15,020 nucleotides of DNA from Pseudomonadota bacterium (GTDB lineage: Bacteria; Pseudomonadota; Alphaproteobacteria; Acetobacterales; Acetobacteraceae). Below the pieces are notes generated by a model. The model ran no database searches, was not told the origin of the DNA, and saw nothing but the letters and a program-made list of their open reading frames with translations. The DNA is taken from NCBI GenBank assembly GCA_021780935.1, contig JAJXXT010000056.1:1-15020 (forward strand). Reading direction: 5' to 3'. Made by a program: the position numbers and the translations under genes. Numbering within the stretch: position 1 is the first letter of the stretch; the number at the start of each line of letters is the position of its first letter. Positions 1 through 8,800 of this stretch are shown here, in pieces.

Positions 1-1492
1 CGGCGACGCTGGCCGCGAGGCGGGCGCGCACATCCAAGGTCAGCGGCGCGGCATCGTCGCCGAGCGCCAGGATCTCGGGGGCATGCTCGTGCAGCCACGC
101 CGCGAGACCCTGGCGGAATGCGTCGATGTGCTCGAGCGGCAGGGGATCGAGCACGCCGTCGGCGAGCGCGGTGAGCAGCGCCACCTGTTCGCCGAGCGAC
201 AGCGGCGCGAATTGCGGCTGGCCGAGAATCGCGCGGATGCGCCGGCCGTGCGCGATCACGCCGGCGGTGCGCTCGTCGACCATGGTGCCGAAGCGCGTGA
301 ACACCTCGAGCTCCAGGAACTGCGCGTATTCCATCCGCAGGCTGTCGGAGAGCGGCTTGAGCACCGGCGCCTGGGTCTTGCCACCGACGCGCGAGACGCT
401 CTTGCCGACATCGACGGCGGGCTTCTGGTTTTCGTAGAAGAGGCGCGGGTCGAGGAAGATCTGGCCGTCGGTGATCGAGATCAGGTTGGTCGGGATGAAG
501 GCGCTGATGTTGCCCGCCTGCGTCTCGGCGATCGGCAGCGCCGAGAGCGAGCCGCCGCCACGTTCCGCCGAGAGCCGCGCGGCGCGCTCCAGCAGCCGCG
601 AATGGATGTAGAAGATGTCGCCGGGATAGGCCTCGCGGCCCGGTGGGCGGCGCAGCAGCAGCGAGATCTGGCGATAGCTCGCGGCGTGCTTGGTGAGGTC
701 GTCGAGCACCAGCAGCACATCGCGCCCGCGCGCCATGAAATATTCCGCCATCGTACAGGCCGCGTAAGGCGTGAGCCATTGCAGCCCGGGTGGCGCGTCG
801 GCCTCGCCGACGACGACGATCGTGCGTTCGGGCGCTCCATGGGCGCGGACCGCTTCGATGACGCGTGCGACCGCGGACGCCTTCTGACCGATTGCGGCGT
901 AGACCGAGATCACGTCGGTCGCTTTCTGGTTGATGATGGTGTCGAGGGCGATCGCGGTCTTGCCGGTCTCGCGGTCGCCGATGATGAGCTGGCGCTGGCC
1001 GCGGCCGAGCGGGATCATGGCGTCGACAACCAGGATTCCGGTGGCGAGCGGATGCGTGACCAGCGCACGGTCGATGATCGCCGGGGCCGGCTGCTCCACC
1101 GGCGCGAAGGCCTCGGCCTCGATCGCGCCCCGGTCGTCGAGTGGGGCGCCGAGCGCGTCGACGACGCGGCCGAGCAGCGCCTCGCCCACCGGCACGCGCG
1201 CCACCTCGCCGGTGCCGTGGACGGCGCTGCCGGCCGCGACGCCAGCCGCGTCACCGAGCAGGACGCAGCCGATCGCCTCCTCGCCGAGATCGACGGCGAG
1301 GCCATGCACACCGCCCTCGAACACCAGCAGTTCGTCGAGGCGCGTGCCCGGCAGTCCCGCGACCGTCGCGACGCCATCGCCGGTCCGCAGCACCCGGCCG
1401 ATCTGTTCCAATTGCGGTACGAGTGGCGTCGTAGCCAGCCGCTCGCGGCTCGCAGTCCCCCAGGCTCGCAGCGACTCAACGAGGCTGGGCAT
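1..1492 (-). CDS. atpA: N-ATPase (alternative F1Fo) subunit alpha, 3' end outside window
   Basis: This is the nucleotide-binding, largely non-catalytic subunit of the F1 head, alternating with beta in the cytoplasmic hexamer. About 497 codons are visible and the frame is still open at the left edge, so little is missing compared with the usual 500-515 residues. Visible motifs are a Walker A loop GDRETGKT at about residues 172-179, the segment VLLVLDDLTKHA, YPGDIFYIHSRLLERAA, TNLISITDGQ, and SVSRVGGKTQ, which contains the arginine finger reaching the beta catalytic site. The chosen ATG (1492-1490) lies inside the end of atpF, a 17-base overlap that suggests translational coupling. In known N-ATPase operons gamma (atpG) follows alpha, so it should lie just left of this window. 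Identification as an ATPase alpha subunit is secure; the N-type label rests on the operon order. Confidence 0.95.
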   Translation of the reverse strand, partial: MPSLVESLRAWGTASRERLATTPLVPQLEQIGRVLRTGDGVATVAGLPGTRLDELLVFEGGVHGLAVDLGEEAIGCVLLGDAAGVAAGSAVHGTGEVARVPVGEALLGRVVDALGAPLDDRGAIEAEAFAPVEQPAPAIIDRALVTHPLATGILVVDAMIPLGRGQRQLIIGDRETGKTAIALDTIINQKATDVISVYAAIGQKASAVARVIEAVRAHGAPERTIVVVGEADAPPGLQWLTPYAACTMAEYFMARGRDVLLVLDDLTKHAASYRQISLLLRRPPGREAYPGDIFYIHSRLLERAARLSAERGGGSLSALPIAETQAGNISAFIPTNLISITDGQIFLDPRLFYENQKPAVDVGKSVSRVGGKTQAPVLKPLSDSLRMEYAQFLELEVFTRFGTMVDERTAGVIAHGRRIRAILGQPQFAPLSLGEQVALLTALADGVLDPLPLEHIDAFRQGLAAWLHEHAPEILALGDDAAPLTLDVRARLAASVA

Positions 1493-2231
1493 CGGCCGTC
1501 ATTCCGGCCCGCGCGGCGGCGAGCTCGCTCTGCCAGGAGAAGCGCAGGATCGAGTCGGGGAAATGCAGTTCGGCGCCAGCGATGAGGTCGGGATCGATGG
1601 CGAAGGCGATCGGTGCGCCAACCGCCAGGGCCCGCCGCAGGCGTTCACGCCATCCGTCCTGCGCCGCCTCGGGCAGGGCGCTTGCGCTCACCACCGTGAG
1701 CGCAGCGCCCTCGCCGAGCTGGCGTGAAAGCGCCTCGCGCGTGGCGGCGGGCAGACCCTTGAGATAGGCCTCGATCTGCCCGATCCACGCTTCGGCGCGT
1801 GCCTCCAGGGGAATGTCGGCGAGCAGCTTGCGGGCGAAGCCGGTGCCGAGATCGAGGGCCAGAAGTCGCGCCTCGTCGAAGGCCGCCGCGCGCTCGTCGG
1901 CCAGCGTCCGGCGCCCGGCATCGAGCAGTGTCGCGGCGTCGTGCTGGGCCTGGGCGCGCAGCGTCTCGGCCATCGCCTGCGCTTCGTCCGCCGCCGCCTT
2001 GAGTGCCGCCTCGTACTCCGCCGCGATGCCGGCGCGTTCGCTCGCCAGCGCGGCTAGCTGCGCCTTCGCCTTCTCGTCGGCGGCGCCGGCGGCTTCGAAC
2101 TGCCGGCGTACCTCGGCTTTGCGTTCATCGATCACCGCCAGCACCGGCTTGTAGAGAAACCGGTGCAGCAGCCAGACCAGGATCGCGAAATTCAGGGTCT
2201 GGAGCGCGATCGTCCACCAGGCGGGATGCAT
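1476..2231 (-). CDS. atpF: N-ATPase subunit b with delta-like C-terminus
   Basis: This is the peripheral stalk subunit of the rotary ATPase, 251 residues, longer than a standard b (about 160). The N-terminus has one membrane helix (about residues 5-24, ending HRFLYKPVLAVIDER, the typical b signature). A long Ala/Glu/Arg/Lys-rich region follows, about residues 30-135, suited to a coiled coil. The last third is not coiled coil. The stretch from about residue 213, beginning FAIDPDLIAGAELHFPDSIL, resembles the end of the delta/OSCP subunit, where a segment of the type 'dpsLiGGvvvrigdkviDgSvrgrL' is usual. No separate delta gene is seen between c, b and alpha. I therefore infer a b-delta type protein in which the C-terminal part takes over delta's role. 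The start is 3 bases after the atpE stop codon. Confidence 0.93.
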   Translation of the reverse strand: MHPAWWTIALQTLNFAILVWLLHRFLYKPVLAVIDERKAEVRRQFEAAGAADEKAKAQLAALASERAGIAAEYEAALKAAADEAQAMAETLRAQAQHDAATLLDAGRRTLADERAAAFDEARLLALDLGTGFARKLLADIPLEARAEAWIGQIEAYLKGLPAATREALSRQLGEGAALTVVSASALPEAAQDGWRERLRRALAVGAPIAFAIDPDLIAGAELHFPDSILRFSWQSELAAARAGMTADAQPR

Positions 2232-2234
2232 GAC

Positions 2235-2477
2235 TTACCGGACATAGGGATTGGCGAACAGCAGCAGCAGCGCGATGACCAGGCAGTAGATCGCCATCGT
2301 TTCGATCATGGCGAGGCCGACGAACAGCGTGCGCGCGATGGTGCCGGACGCTTCGGGCTGGCGCGCCATCGCGTCCATGGCCGCGGCGATGGATCGGCCC
2401 TCGGCCAGCGCCGGCCCGATCGAGCCGATCGCCACCGCAACGACGGCACCGATGATGGAAACGAGCCTGGGATCCAT
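2235..2477 (-). CDS. atpE: N-ATPase rotor ring subunit c
   Basis: This is the small membrane protein that forms the ion-carrying rotor ring, 80 residues in two helices joined by the polar loop ARQPEA (residues 38-43), which contacts gamma/epsilon. Helix 1 carries GPALAEG (21-27), so a glutamate (E26) stands where Ilyobacter c has the Na+ ligand Gln32. Helix 2 carries MIETMAIY (57-64), with the ion-binding carboxylate E59 followed by T60 and M61; the Na+-binding Ilyobacter ring has Glu-Ser-Thr there. Two membrane glutamates per c subunit are typical of N-ATPases. A hydroxyl remains at the Ser66-equivalent position but the Thr67 equivalent is Met, so Na+ or H+ use cannot be decided from sequence. 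A near-perfect Shine-Dalgarno sequence precedes the ATG, fitting the high copy number of c. Confidence 0.96.
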   Translation of the reverse strand: MDPRLVSIIGAVVAVAIGSIGPALAEGRSIAAAMDAMARQPEASGTIARTLFVGLAMIETMAIYCLVIALLLLFANPYVR

Positions 2478-2480
2478 GAG

Positions 2481-2489
2481 ACCTCCTTA
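2481..2489 (-). promoter_or_regulatory. Strong ribosome binding site of atpE overlapping the atpB stop codon
   Basis: Read on the minus strand the bases are TAAGGAGGT, followed by CTC and the atpE ATG. The TAA is also the stop codon of atpB. It is by far the best Shine-Dalgarno match in the operon; the neighbouring genes rely on stop/start overlaps. It probably raises c subunit synthesis relative to the other subunits. Confidence 0.8.
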
Positions 2490-3173
2490 GTGCCGATACG
2501 TATCGTTCGCCGGCGGGGCGCCGACGGCGGTGGCAATGAACGCGGTTGCGAGCACGGTGAAGATGTAGGCCTGGACGACACCGACCAGAATCTCGAGCGC
2601 CATCAGCGGGATCGGCACGAACAGCCCGGCCAGCGCCAGCACCAGGCCGATGACGAACTCGCCGCTCATCATGTTGCCGAACAGGCGCACCGTCAGCGAG
2701 AAGGTGCGGGTGATCTCGGCGAGAATATTGAGCGGCAGCATGATAGGGCTAGGCTCGACAAAGCTCGCGAGGTAGCCCCTGAGGCCACGGCTGCGAATTC
2801 CGAAGTAATGCACCGAGAAGAAAACGATCAGGGAGAGGGCCGCCGGCGTCTCGATCCGCCCGGTAGGCGCCTCGACGCCGGGAAGCACGCCGGCGAGGTT
2901 GGCCACCACCAGGAAGATGAAGAGAGTGCCGAGCAGCGGCAGGAACGGGCGCGGGTCGCGGCGCGTCACGTCCTCGATCTGGTCCATGATGCCGCCGACG
3001 ATGCCCTCGAGCACCGCCTGGCGGCTGCCGGGCAGGATCGCGAGCCGGCGCGTGAGGACCGGACAGAGGATGGCGAGTGCCGCCATGATCGCCCAGGTCG
3101 TCACCACCGACCGCGTGATCGCAACGGGACCGATATGAAACAGCAGCGCGCTGGTGAGCGGCGAGGACACCAT
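2487..3173 (-). CDS. atpB: N-ATPase subunit a (ion channel stator)
   Basis: This membrane stator subunit provides the two ion half-channels beside the c ring; it has 228 residues. Several hydrophobic helices are visible: about residues 23-40, 78-98, 110-124, 143-156, 172-195 and 197-220. The family signature SLTVRLFGNMMSGE (about 159-172) contains the essential arginine R163, equivalent to E. coli Arg210, which faces the c-ring carboxylate. The preceding helix motif PLNILAEITRTFSLT is typical of the family. The ATG shares one base with the atpR stop (TGATG), so the two genes are translationally coupled. Length is slightly short of E. coli a (271) but usual for N-type a subunits. The call is firm. 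Confidence 0.96.
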   Translation of the reverse strand: MVSSPLTSALLFHIGPVAITRSVVTTWAIMAALAILCPVLTRRLAILPGSRQAVLEGIVGGIMDQIEDVTRRDPRPFLPLLGTLFIFLVVANLAGVLPGVEAPTGRIETPAALSLIVFFSVHYFGIRSRGLRGYLASFVEPSPIMLPLNILAEITRTFSLTVRLFGNMMSGEFVIGLVLALAGLFVPIPLMALEILVGVVQAYIFTVLATAFIATAVGAPPANDTYRH

Positions 3174-3460
3174 CAGCCTTGCCTCCGGTCGAGCCGCAAC
3201 GACAAGGCGCGGGCGGCCAGGAAACCGGCCAGTGCCGCGAGTAGCGCAACACCGCCAAGCCTGGCCGCGAACACGAGGAAGACGCCGGCGGCTGCGAACC
3301 TCCCCAGCGTCAGCGCGAGCGGCGCCGCCCAGCCCGATCCCGCGACCAGCAGGGCCGCGCAGCGCCGCAGGGAAGCGAAATAGGCCAGGCCGACCGCGAA
3401 TCCCGCGAGCAGCATCAGCGCCGGGAGTTCCGGATGCAGGAGCGTGGCGGCGAGGGTCAT
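3173..3460 (-). CDS. atpR: N-ATPase-specific membrane protein AtpR
   Basis: This is a 95-residue hydrophobic protein with three predicted membrane segments (about residues 14-30, 36-55 and 58-86) and a basic C-terminus (SLRLDRRQG). Arginine R54 lies in LTLGRF at the end of the second segment. AtpR is found only in N-ATPase operons, between atpQ and atpB. A role in assembling or stabilising the c ring, with the membrane arginine meeting the extra c-subunit glutamate, has been suggested for the family; I treat that as unproven. The start was chosen because its ATG overlaps the atpQ stop by 4 bases (ATGA); longer starts in the frame would run through atpQ. Assignment rests mainly on position, size and hydrophobicity. 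Confidence 0.82.
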   Translation of the reverse strand: MTLAATLLHPELPALMLLAGFAVGLAYFASLRRCAALLVAGSGWAAPLALTLGRFAAAGVFLVFAARLGGVALLAALAGFLAARALSLRLDRRQG

Positions 3461-3737
3461 TGGCTGTGCATCCTCCGCCATGCCATGGCGCAGCCGGCCG
3501 CCAGGCCCGCGACCAGCAGCCCGAGCGACCAGACGATTCCGCTGTGGAAGTGCCTGTCGAGCCAGCGACCGGCGAAGAAGCCGAGCAGGGTCGGGATCAC
3601 GATGGTCCAACCCAGCGAGCCGATCATCGCCAGATTCTCGCCGACCGACGGCTCGCCCTCGCGCTGCCCGCGCTCGCGTCGTTCCTGGCGCTGGCGCACC
3701 GCCCGCTCCAGCCGTTCCTGCTCGTCCCGCGGCTGCG

Positions 3738-3741
<4 letters not shown>
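3457..3741 (-). CDS. atpQ: N-ATPase-associated AtpI-like membrane protein AtpQ
   Basis: This is a 94-residue protein with a highly charged N-terminal third (residues 1-30, rich in Arg, Glu and Gln) followed by two membrane helices (about 38-57 and 69-87). The segment GWTIVIPTLLGFFAGRWLDRHF resembles the F-ATPase AtpI family and its helix-turn-helix membrane layout. AtpI-type proteins are assembly factors for the c ring or are linked to Mg2+ uptake in other bacteria. The gene sits in the standard N-ATPase position after epsilon. Its ATG overlaps the atpC stop by 4 bases, and its own stop overlaps the atpR start by 4 bases. A longer in-frame start upstream lies within atpC and is not likely. 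Confidence 0.85.
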
Positions 3742-5857
<2,116 letters not shown>

Positions 5858-6226
5858 ATGAAACCTCTGCGCTACTCCCTGCTCCTCGGCACCGCTCTCG
5901 GCGCCTGCCTCGCCGCTCCCCTGCCGGCGCTGGCCCAGACGCACTACCGCGACGGCACGTATCCCGGCCCCACCTACAGCGCCTATTACGGCTACGTGCA
6001 GGCGCAGGTGACGGTGCACAGCGGCAAGATCACCGAGGTGCGGGTCCTGAAATATCCGTCCGACCGCGCCACCAGCCGCTACATCGCCTCGCGCGCGCTG
6101 CCCTACCTCGAGCGCGAAGTGATCCGCGCGCAGAGCGGGCGCATCTATGGCGTCACCGGCGCAACGCTGGACAGCCGGGCCTTCGTCGCCTCCATCGACG
6201 GCGCGCTGCGCAGCGCCTCGCACTGA
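5858..6226 (+). CDS. Exported FMN-binding-domain protein, predicted covalent flavin carrier
   Basis: This is a 122-residue protein with an N-terminal export signal (basic MKPLRYS, hydrophobic core, PALA-Q cleavage site near residues 26/27). An earlier LGAC (14-17) could act as a poor lipobox. The remainder matches the FMN-binding domain of NqrC, RnfG and NosR: DGTYPGPTYSAYYGYVQAQV, then SGKITEVRVLKYPSDRATS, ending in the flavinylation motif YGVTGATLDS (97-106), where T103 is the residue expected to receive FMN by phosphoester bond. The motif normally begins with Asp; here it is Tyr97. The gene for the enzyme that attaches FMN overlaps its stop codon by one base (TGATG). Likely role: periplasmic one- or two-electron carrier for the reductase encoded two genes downstream. 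Confidence 0.88.
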   Translation: MKPLRYSLLLGTALGACLAAPLPALAQTHYRDGTYPGPTYSAYYGYVQAQVTVHSGKITEVRVLKYPSDRATSRYIASRALPYLEREVIRAQSGRIYGVTGATLDSRAFVASIDGALRSASH

Positions 6227-6966
6227 TGGACGCGACCCGCTTCCTCATGGGCATGCCGGTTACCGTGGACGTACCCGCCGGTACGCAGGCGGTGATCGAG
6301 GCTGCCTTCGCCCGCTTCGCCGAGATCGAGGCGCGGTTCAGCCCGTTCCGCCCCGACAGCGAGGTGGTGCGCTTCAACGCGCTGCGCCTGGTCGACGGCG
6401 AGCCGAGCGAGGAGCTGCGCGAGGTGCTGGCGCTCGCCGAGCGCACGCGCATCGAGACCGACGGGTATTTCGACATCGCCCGCCCAGACGGTTTTCTCGA
6501 TCCGACGGGCATCGTCAAAGGCTGGGCGATCCGCGAGGTCGCCCGCCAGATCGAGGCGCAGGGCTTTGCCGACTACCTGGTGGATGCGGGCGGGGACATC
6601 CAGTGCCGCGGCAACGCGCCGGACGGCGAACCCTGGCGCATCGGCATCCGCAACCCGTTCGATGCGATGCAGATCGTCAAGGTCATCGCGCCGCGCGACC
6701 ATGGCATCGCCACCTCCGGCACGTCCGCGCGCGGCCAGCACATCTACGACCCGCACCAGCCGGGCCGCAGGATCAGCGACGTTCTCAGCATCACCGTGAT
6801 CGGCCCCGACGTTCTGGAAGCCGATCGTTTCGCCACCGCCGCCTTTGCCATGGGCGAGGGCGGCATCGGCTTCATCGAGGCGCAGCCGGGCCTCGAGGGC
6901 TATCTCATTGGCGCTGACCGCCTCGCGGTGCAGACCACCGGCTTCAGGGAGTTTGTCGTGTCATGA
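6226..6966 (+). CDS. apbE: ApbE-family FAD:protein FMN transferase, leaderless
   Basis: The predicted reaction is FAD plus protein threonine giving FMN-protein plus AMP, Mg2+-dependent. The 246 residues carry the family landmarks: LDPTGIVKGWAI (91-102), DAGGDI (120-125), IATSGTSARGQHIYDP (161-176) and the metal-binding EADRFATAAFAMG (198-210), equivalent to the 'ADalATalf.lG' motif. It is shorter than most ApbE proteins (about 300-350) because the N-terminal signal or lipoprotein leader is absent; the protein starts directly with MDATRFLMGMPVTV, the first catalytic-domain strand. The start codon shares a base with the FMN-binding gene and the stop overlaps the next gene by 4 bases (ATGA). The substrate is most likely T103 of the upstream protein. 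How a leaderless enzyme meets an exported substrate is open. Confidence 0.92.
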   Translation: MDATRFLMGMPVTVDVPAGTQAVIEAAFARFAEIEARFSPFRPDSEVVRFNALRLVDGEPSEELREVLALAERTRIETDGYFDIARPDGFLDPTGIVKGWAIREVARQIEAQGFADYLVDAGGDIQCRGNAPDGEPWRIGIRNPFDAMQIVKVIAPRDHGIATSGTSARGQHIYDPHQPGRRISDVLSITVIGPDVLEADRFATAAFAMGEGGIGFIEAQPGLEGYLIGADRLAVQTTGFREFVVS

Positions 6967-8528
6967 CGGACAGCGTGCGTGCTGCCACGAAGCGTGAAAC
7001 CAACTTTGCCATCACCCGCATGGCCGATGCGGTGCTCAACCATATCACCATGTACCGCCTGGTACTCGCCTACACCGGCGGGCTGCTGCTGCTCGCCTTC
7101 CTGCTCGGCTTCGCGCACCTCGTGCCGGTCGATCCCACGGCGCTCGCCTTCTCGGCGGTGGTGATCCTCGGCACGTGCTGGCTCAGCAACCGGGTCTTCG
7201 CCGCGGTGCTGCGGGTGCCGGCCAACATGGAATCCTATGCCATCACGGCGCTGATCCTGACGCTGCTGTTCGCGCCGGTGACGGCAAAGAACGGCGCCGG
7301 CGTGGCGGGGCTCGTGGTCGCCAGCGTGGTCGCCATCGCCTCGAAATTCCTGATCGCCCCGGGCCGCAAGCATATCTTCAACCCGGTCGCCGCCGGGGCC
7401 ACCGCCGCGGCGTTGCTGCTCGGCCAGCCGGCTACCTGGTGGGTCGGCGGCAACGCGGTGCTGCTGCTGCCGGTGTTCCTGGGCGGGCTGCTGGTGGTGC
7501 GCAAGGTGCGCCAGTTCGGCATGCTCGGCGCCTATGTCGCGGCCAACCTCGCGGTGACGCTGGCGACCACGCCGCTGGCGATGATGCCGATGGCGCTGAA
7601 CCAGACCTTCCTGTCCTCGCCGCTGCTGTTCGCCGGCTTCGCGATGCTGACCGAGCCGCTGACCGCCGCCCACGGCCGGCGTTCGCGGCTCCTTTTCGGC
7701 GCCATCATCGGCGCCATCTCGTCGGCCAATTTCCACATCGGCTCGTTCTACCCGACGCCGGAGATGGCGTTCCTCGCCGGCAACCTGTTCGCCTGGGCGG
7801 CGACGCCCAAGGGCCGCTTCCGCCTGACCCTGCTGCGGATCGAGAAGATGGCCTCGGGCTGCTACGATTTCGTGTTCCAGCCGGATCGCCGGCTCGCCTT
7901 CGAGGCCGGGCAGTACATCGACTGGACGCTCGACGTGCCCGCTCCGGACAACCGCGGCAACCGGCGCACCTTCACCATCGCCTCGGCGCCGGGGGAGAAG
8001 GAGCTGCGGCTGGGCGTGAAGTTCCATCCCGAGCCCAGCGCGTTCAAGCGTACGCTGGCATCCCTGCAGCCTGGCGACGTGGTCTTCGCGTCGCATATCG
8101 CCGGCCACTTCACCCTGCCGCGCGACCCCGCGGCAAAGCTCGCTTTCCTGGCCGGCGGCATTGGCGTCACCCCGTTCCGCGCCATGGTCGAGGAGCTGGT
8201 GGGCCGGGGCGAAAAGCGCGACGTCGTCCTGCTCTACGGCAACAACCGGCTGTCGGACATCGCCTATGCCGAACTCTTCCAGGAGGCGGCGGCGACGATC
8301 GGCCTGCGCACCGTCTACGCGGTCGCCGAGCCGGAGGAGCAGGGCTACGACATCCACAAGGGCTACATCGACGAGGCGCTGATCCGCCGCGAGATCCCGG
8401 ACTGGCGCGAACGCGTGTTCTACATCTCCGGCCCCCGCGCCATGGTGGTGCGCTTCGAACGCGCGCTACGCGCCCTGGGCGTGCCGCGCGGGCGGATCAA
8501 GACCGACTTCTTCCCGGGGTTCGCCTAA
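6963..8528 (+). CDS. NqrB/RnfD-like membrane domain fused to ferredoxin-NADP reductase-like domain
   Basis: This 521-residue predicted membrane flavoprotein has two halves. Residues about 30-280 hold some eight or more hydrophobic helices with NqrB/RnfD landmarks: RKHIFNPVAAG (about 135-145) and AMLTEPLTAAHGRRSRLLFGAIIGAIS, equivalent to the 'maTDPvTsP...g...fG.liG' region. Residues about 285-521 form an oxidoreductase of the ferredoxin-NADP reductase family, with the flavin-binding RRTFTIAS (334-341), the NAD(P) phosphate loop LAGGIGVTPFR (396-406), YISGPRAMV, and the end motif IKTDFFPGF. I infer that it takes electrons from NAD(P)H in the cytoplasm and passes them through the membrane domain to the exported FMN protein or to quinone. 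No 2Fe-2S ferredoxin domain is visible. Fusions of this kind have been noted in flavinylation gene clusters. Confidence 0.87.
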   Translation: MTDSVRAATKRETNFAITRMADAVLNHITMYRLVLAYTGGLLLLAFLLGFAHLVPVDPTALAFSAVVILGTCWLSNRVFAAVLRVPANMESYAITALILTLLFAPVTAKNGAGVAGLVVASVVAIASKFLIAPGRKHIFNPVAAGATAAALLLGQPATWWVGGNAVLLLPVFLGGLLVVRKVRQFGMLGAYVAANLAVTLATTPLAMMPMALNQTFLSSPLLFAGFAMLTEPLTAAHGRRSRLLFGAIIGAISSANFHIGSFYPTPEMAFLAGNLFAWAATPKGRFRLTLLRIEKMASGCYDFVFQPDRRLAFEAGQYIDWTLDVPAPDNRGNRRTFTIASAPGEKELRLGVKFHPEPSAFKRTLASLQPGDVVFASHIAGHFTLPRDPAAKLAFLAGGIGVTPFRAMVEELVGRGEKRDVVLLYGNNRLSDIAYAELFQEAAATIGLRTVYAVAEPEEQGYDIHKGYIDEALIRREIPDWRERVFYISGPRAMVVRFERALRALGVPRGRIKTDFFPGFA

Positions 8529-8800
8529 AGCCGCCACCGATCTGTCCGGACCTGTCCGGCTCGGGCAGATCGGATCTTGCCCTGGCGGCACCACGACCAG
8601 GCGGGCGACCGTCGCGGTCGTGTCCACGGCGAGCATCACGGCGCGCGGCTTGATGCCGGCGCCGGGTTGGCGCGCCGGGCCGCCAGCCGCGGCGGGCACG
8701 GATCGCGCCGCCGCAGCCCAGCGTCGCGGCCGCGGCGGTTGTCGCCCGCGCAGCACACGCCTATCACAAGCAAAACCAACGAAACGAGACGCCAGGAACC
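8529..8800. other. Intergenic region with a 10-bp hairpin, between redox module and aminotransferase operon
   Basis: No gene is supported in these 272 bases. Short open frames exist on both strands but look like GC-rich noise. Just after the redox module, bases 8539-8571 form an inverted repeat, GATCTGTCCG pairing with CGGGCAGATC (10 pairs including one G-U) around a 13-base loop, without a T run behind it. The CTGTCCGG unit occurs twice (8542-8549 and 8552-8559). The hairpin could be a Rho-assisted terminator or a regulator site. The promoter of the downstream operon should lie in the right half, but I see no convincing -35/-10 pair. Confidence 0.45.
8539..8571 (+). terminator. Possible transcription terminator hairpin without T tract
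   Basis: A 10-pair stem (one G-U) with a 13-base loop lies 10 bases after the stop of the membrane reductase gene. Position suits a terminator, but the sequence that follows (GGATCTTGCC) has no run of T, so intrinsic termination would be weak. Confidence 0.3.

Noticed and set aside
83..1585. 500-codon open frame on the plus strand over atpA/atpF
   Set aside because: It is antisense to the clear ATPase alpha and b genes, is dominated by Arg/Asp/Ala/Gly, and shows no domain. Such shadow frames are normal at this GC content. The same applies to the long frames at 2163-3383 (+), 6900-8357 (-), 8636-9931 (-) and 9966-11492 (-).
7388..7406. Gly-Ala-Thr in the NqrB/RnfD-like domain (residues 145-147) as a second covalent flavin site
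   Set aside because: It lies in the conserved FNP-type segment of a membrane helix and lacks the Asp and Ser/Thr positions of the flavinylation motif.
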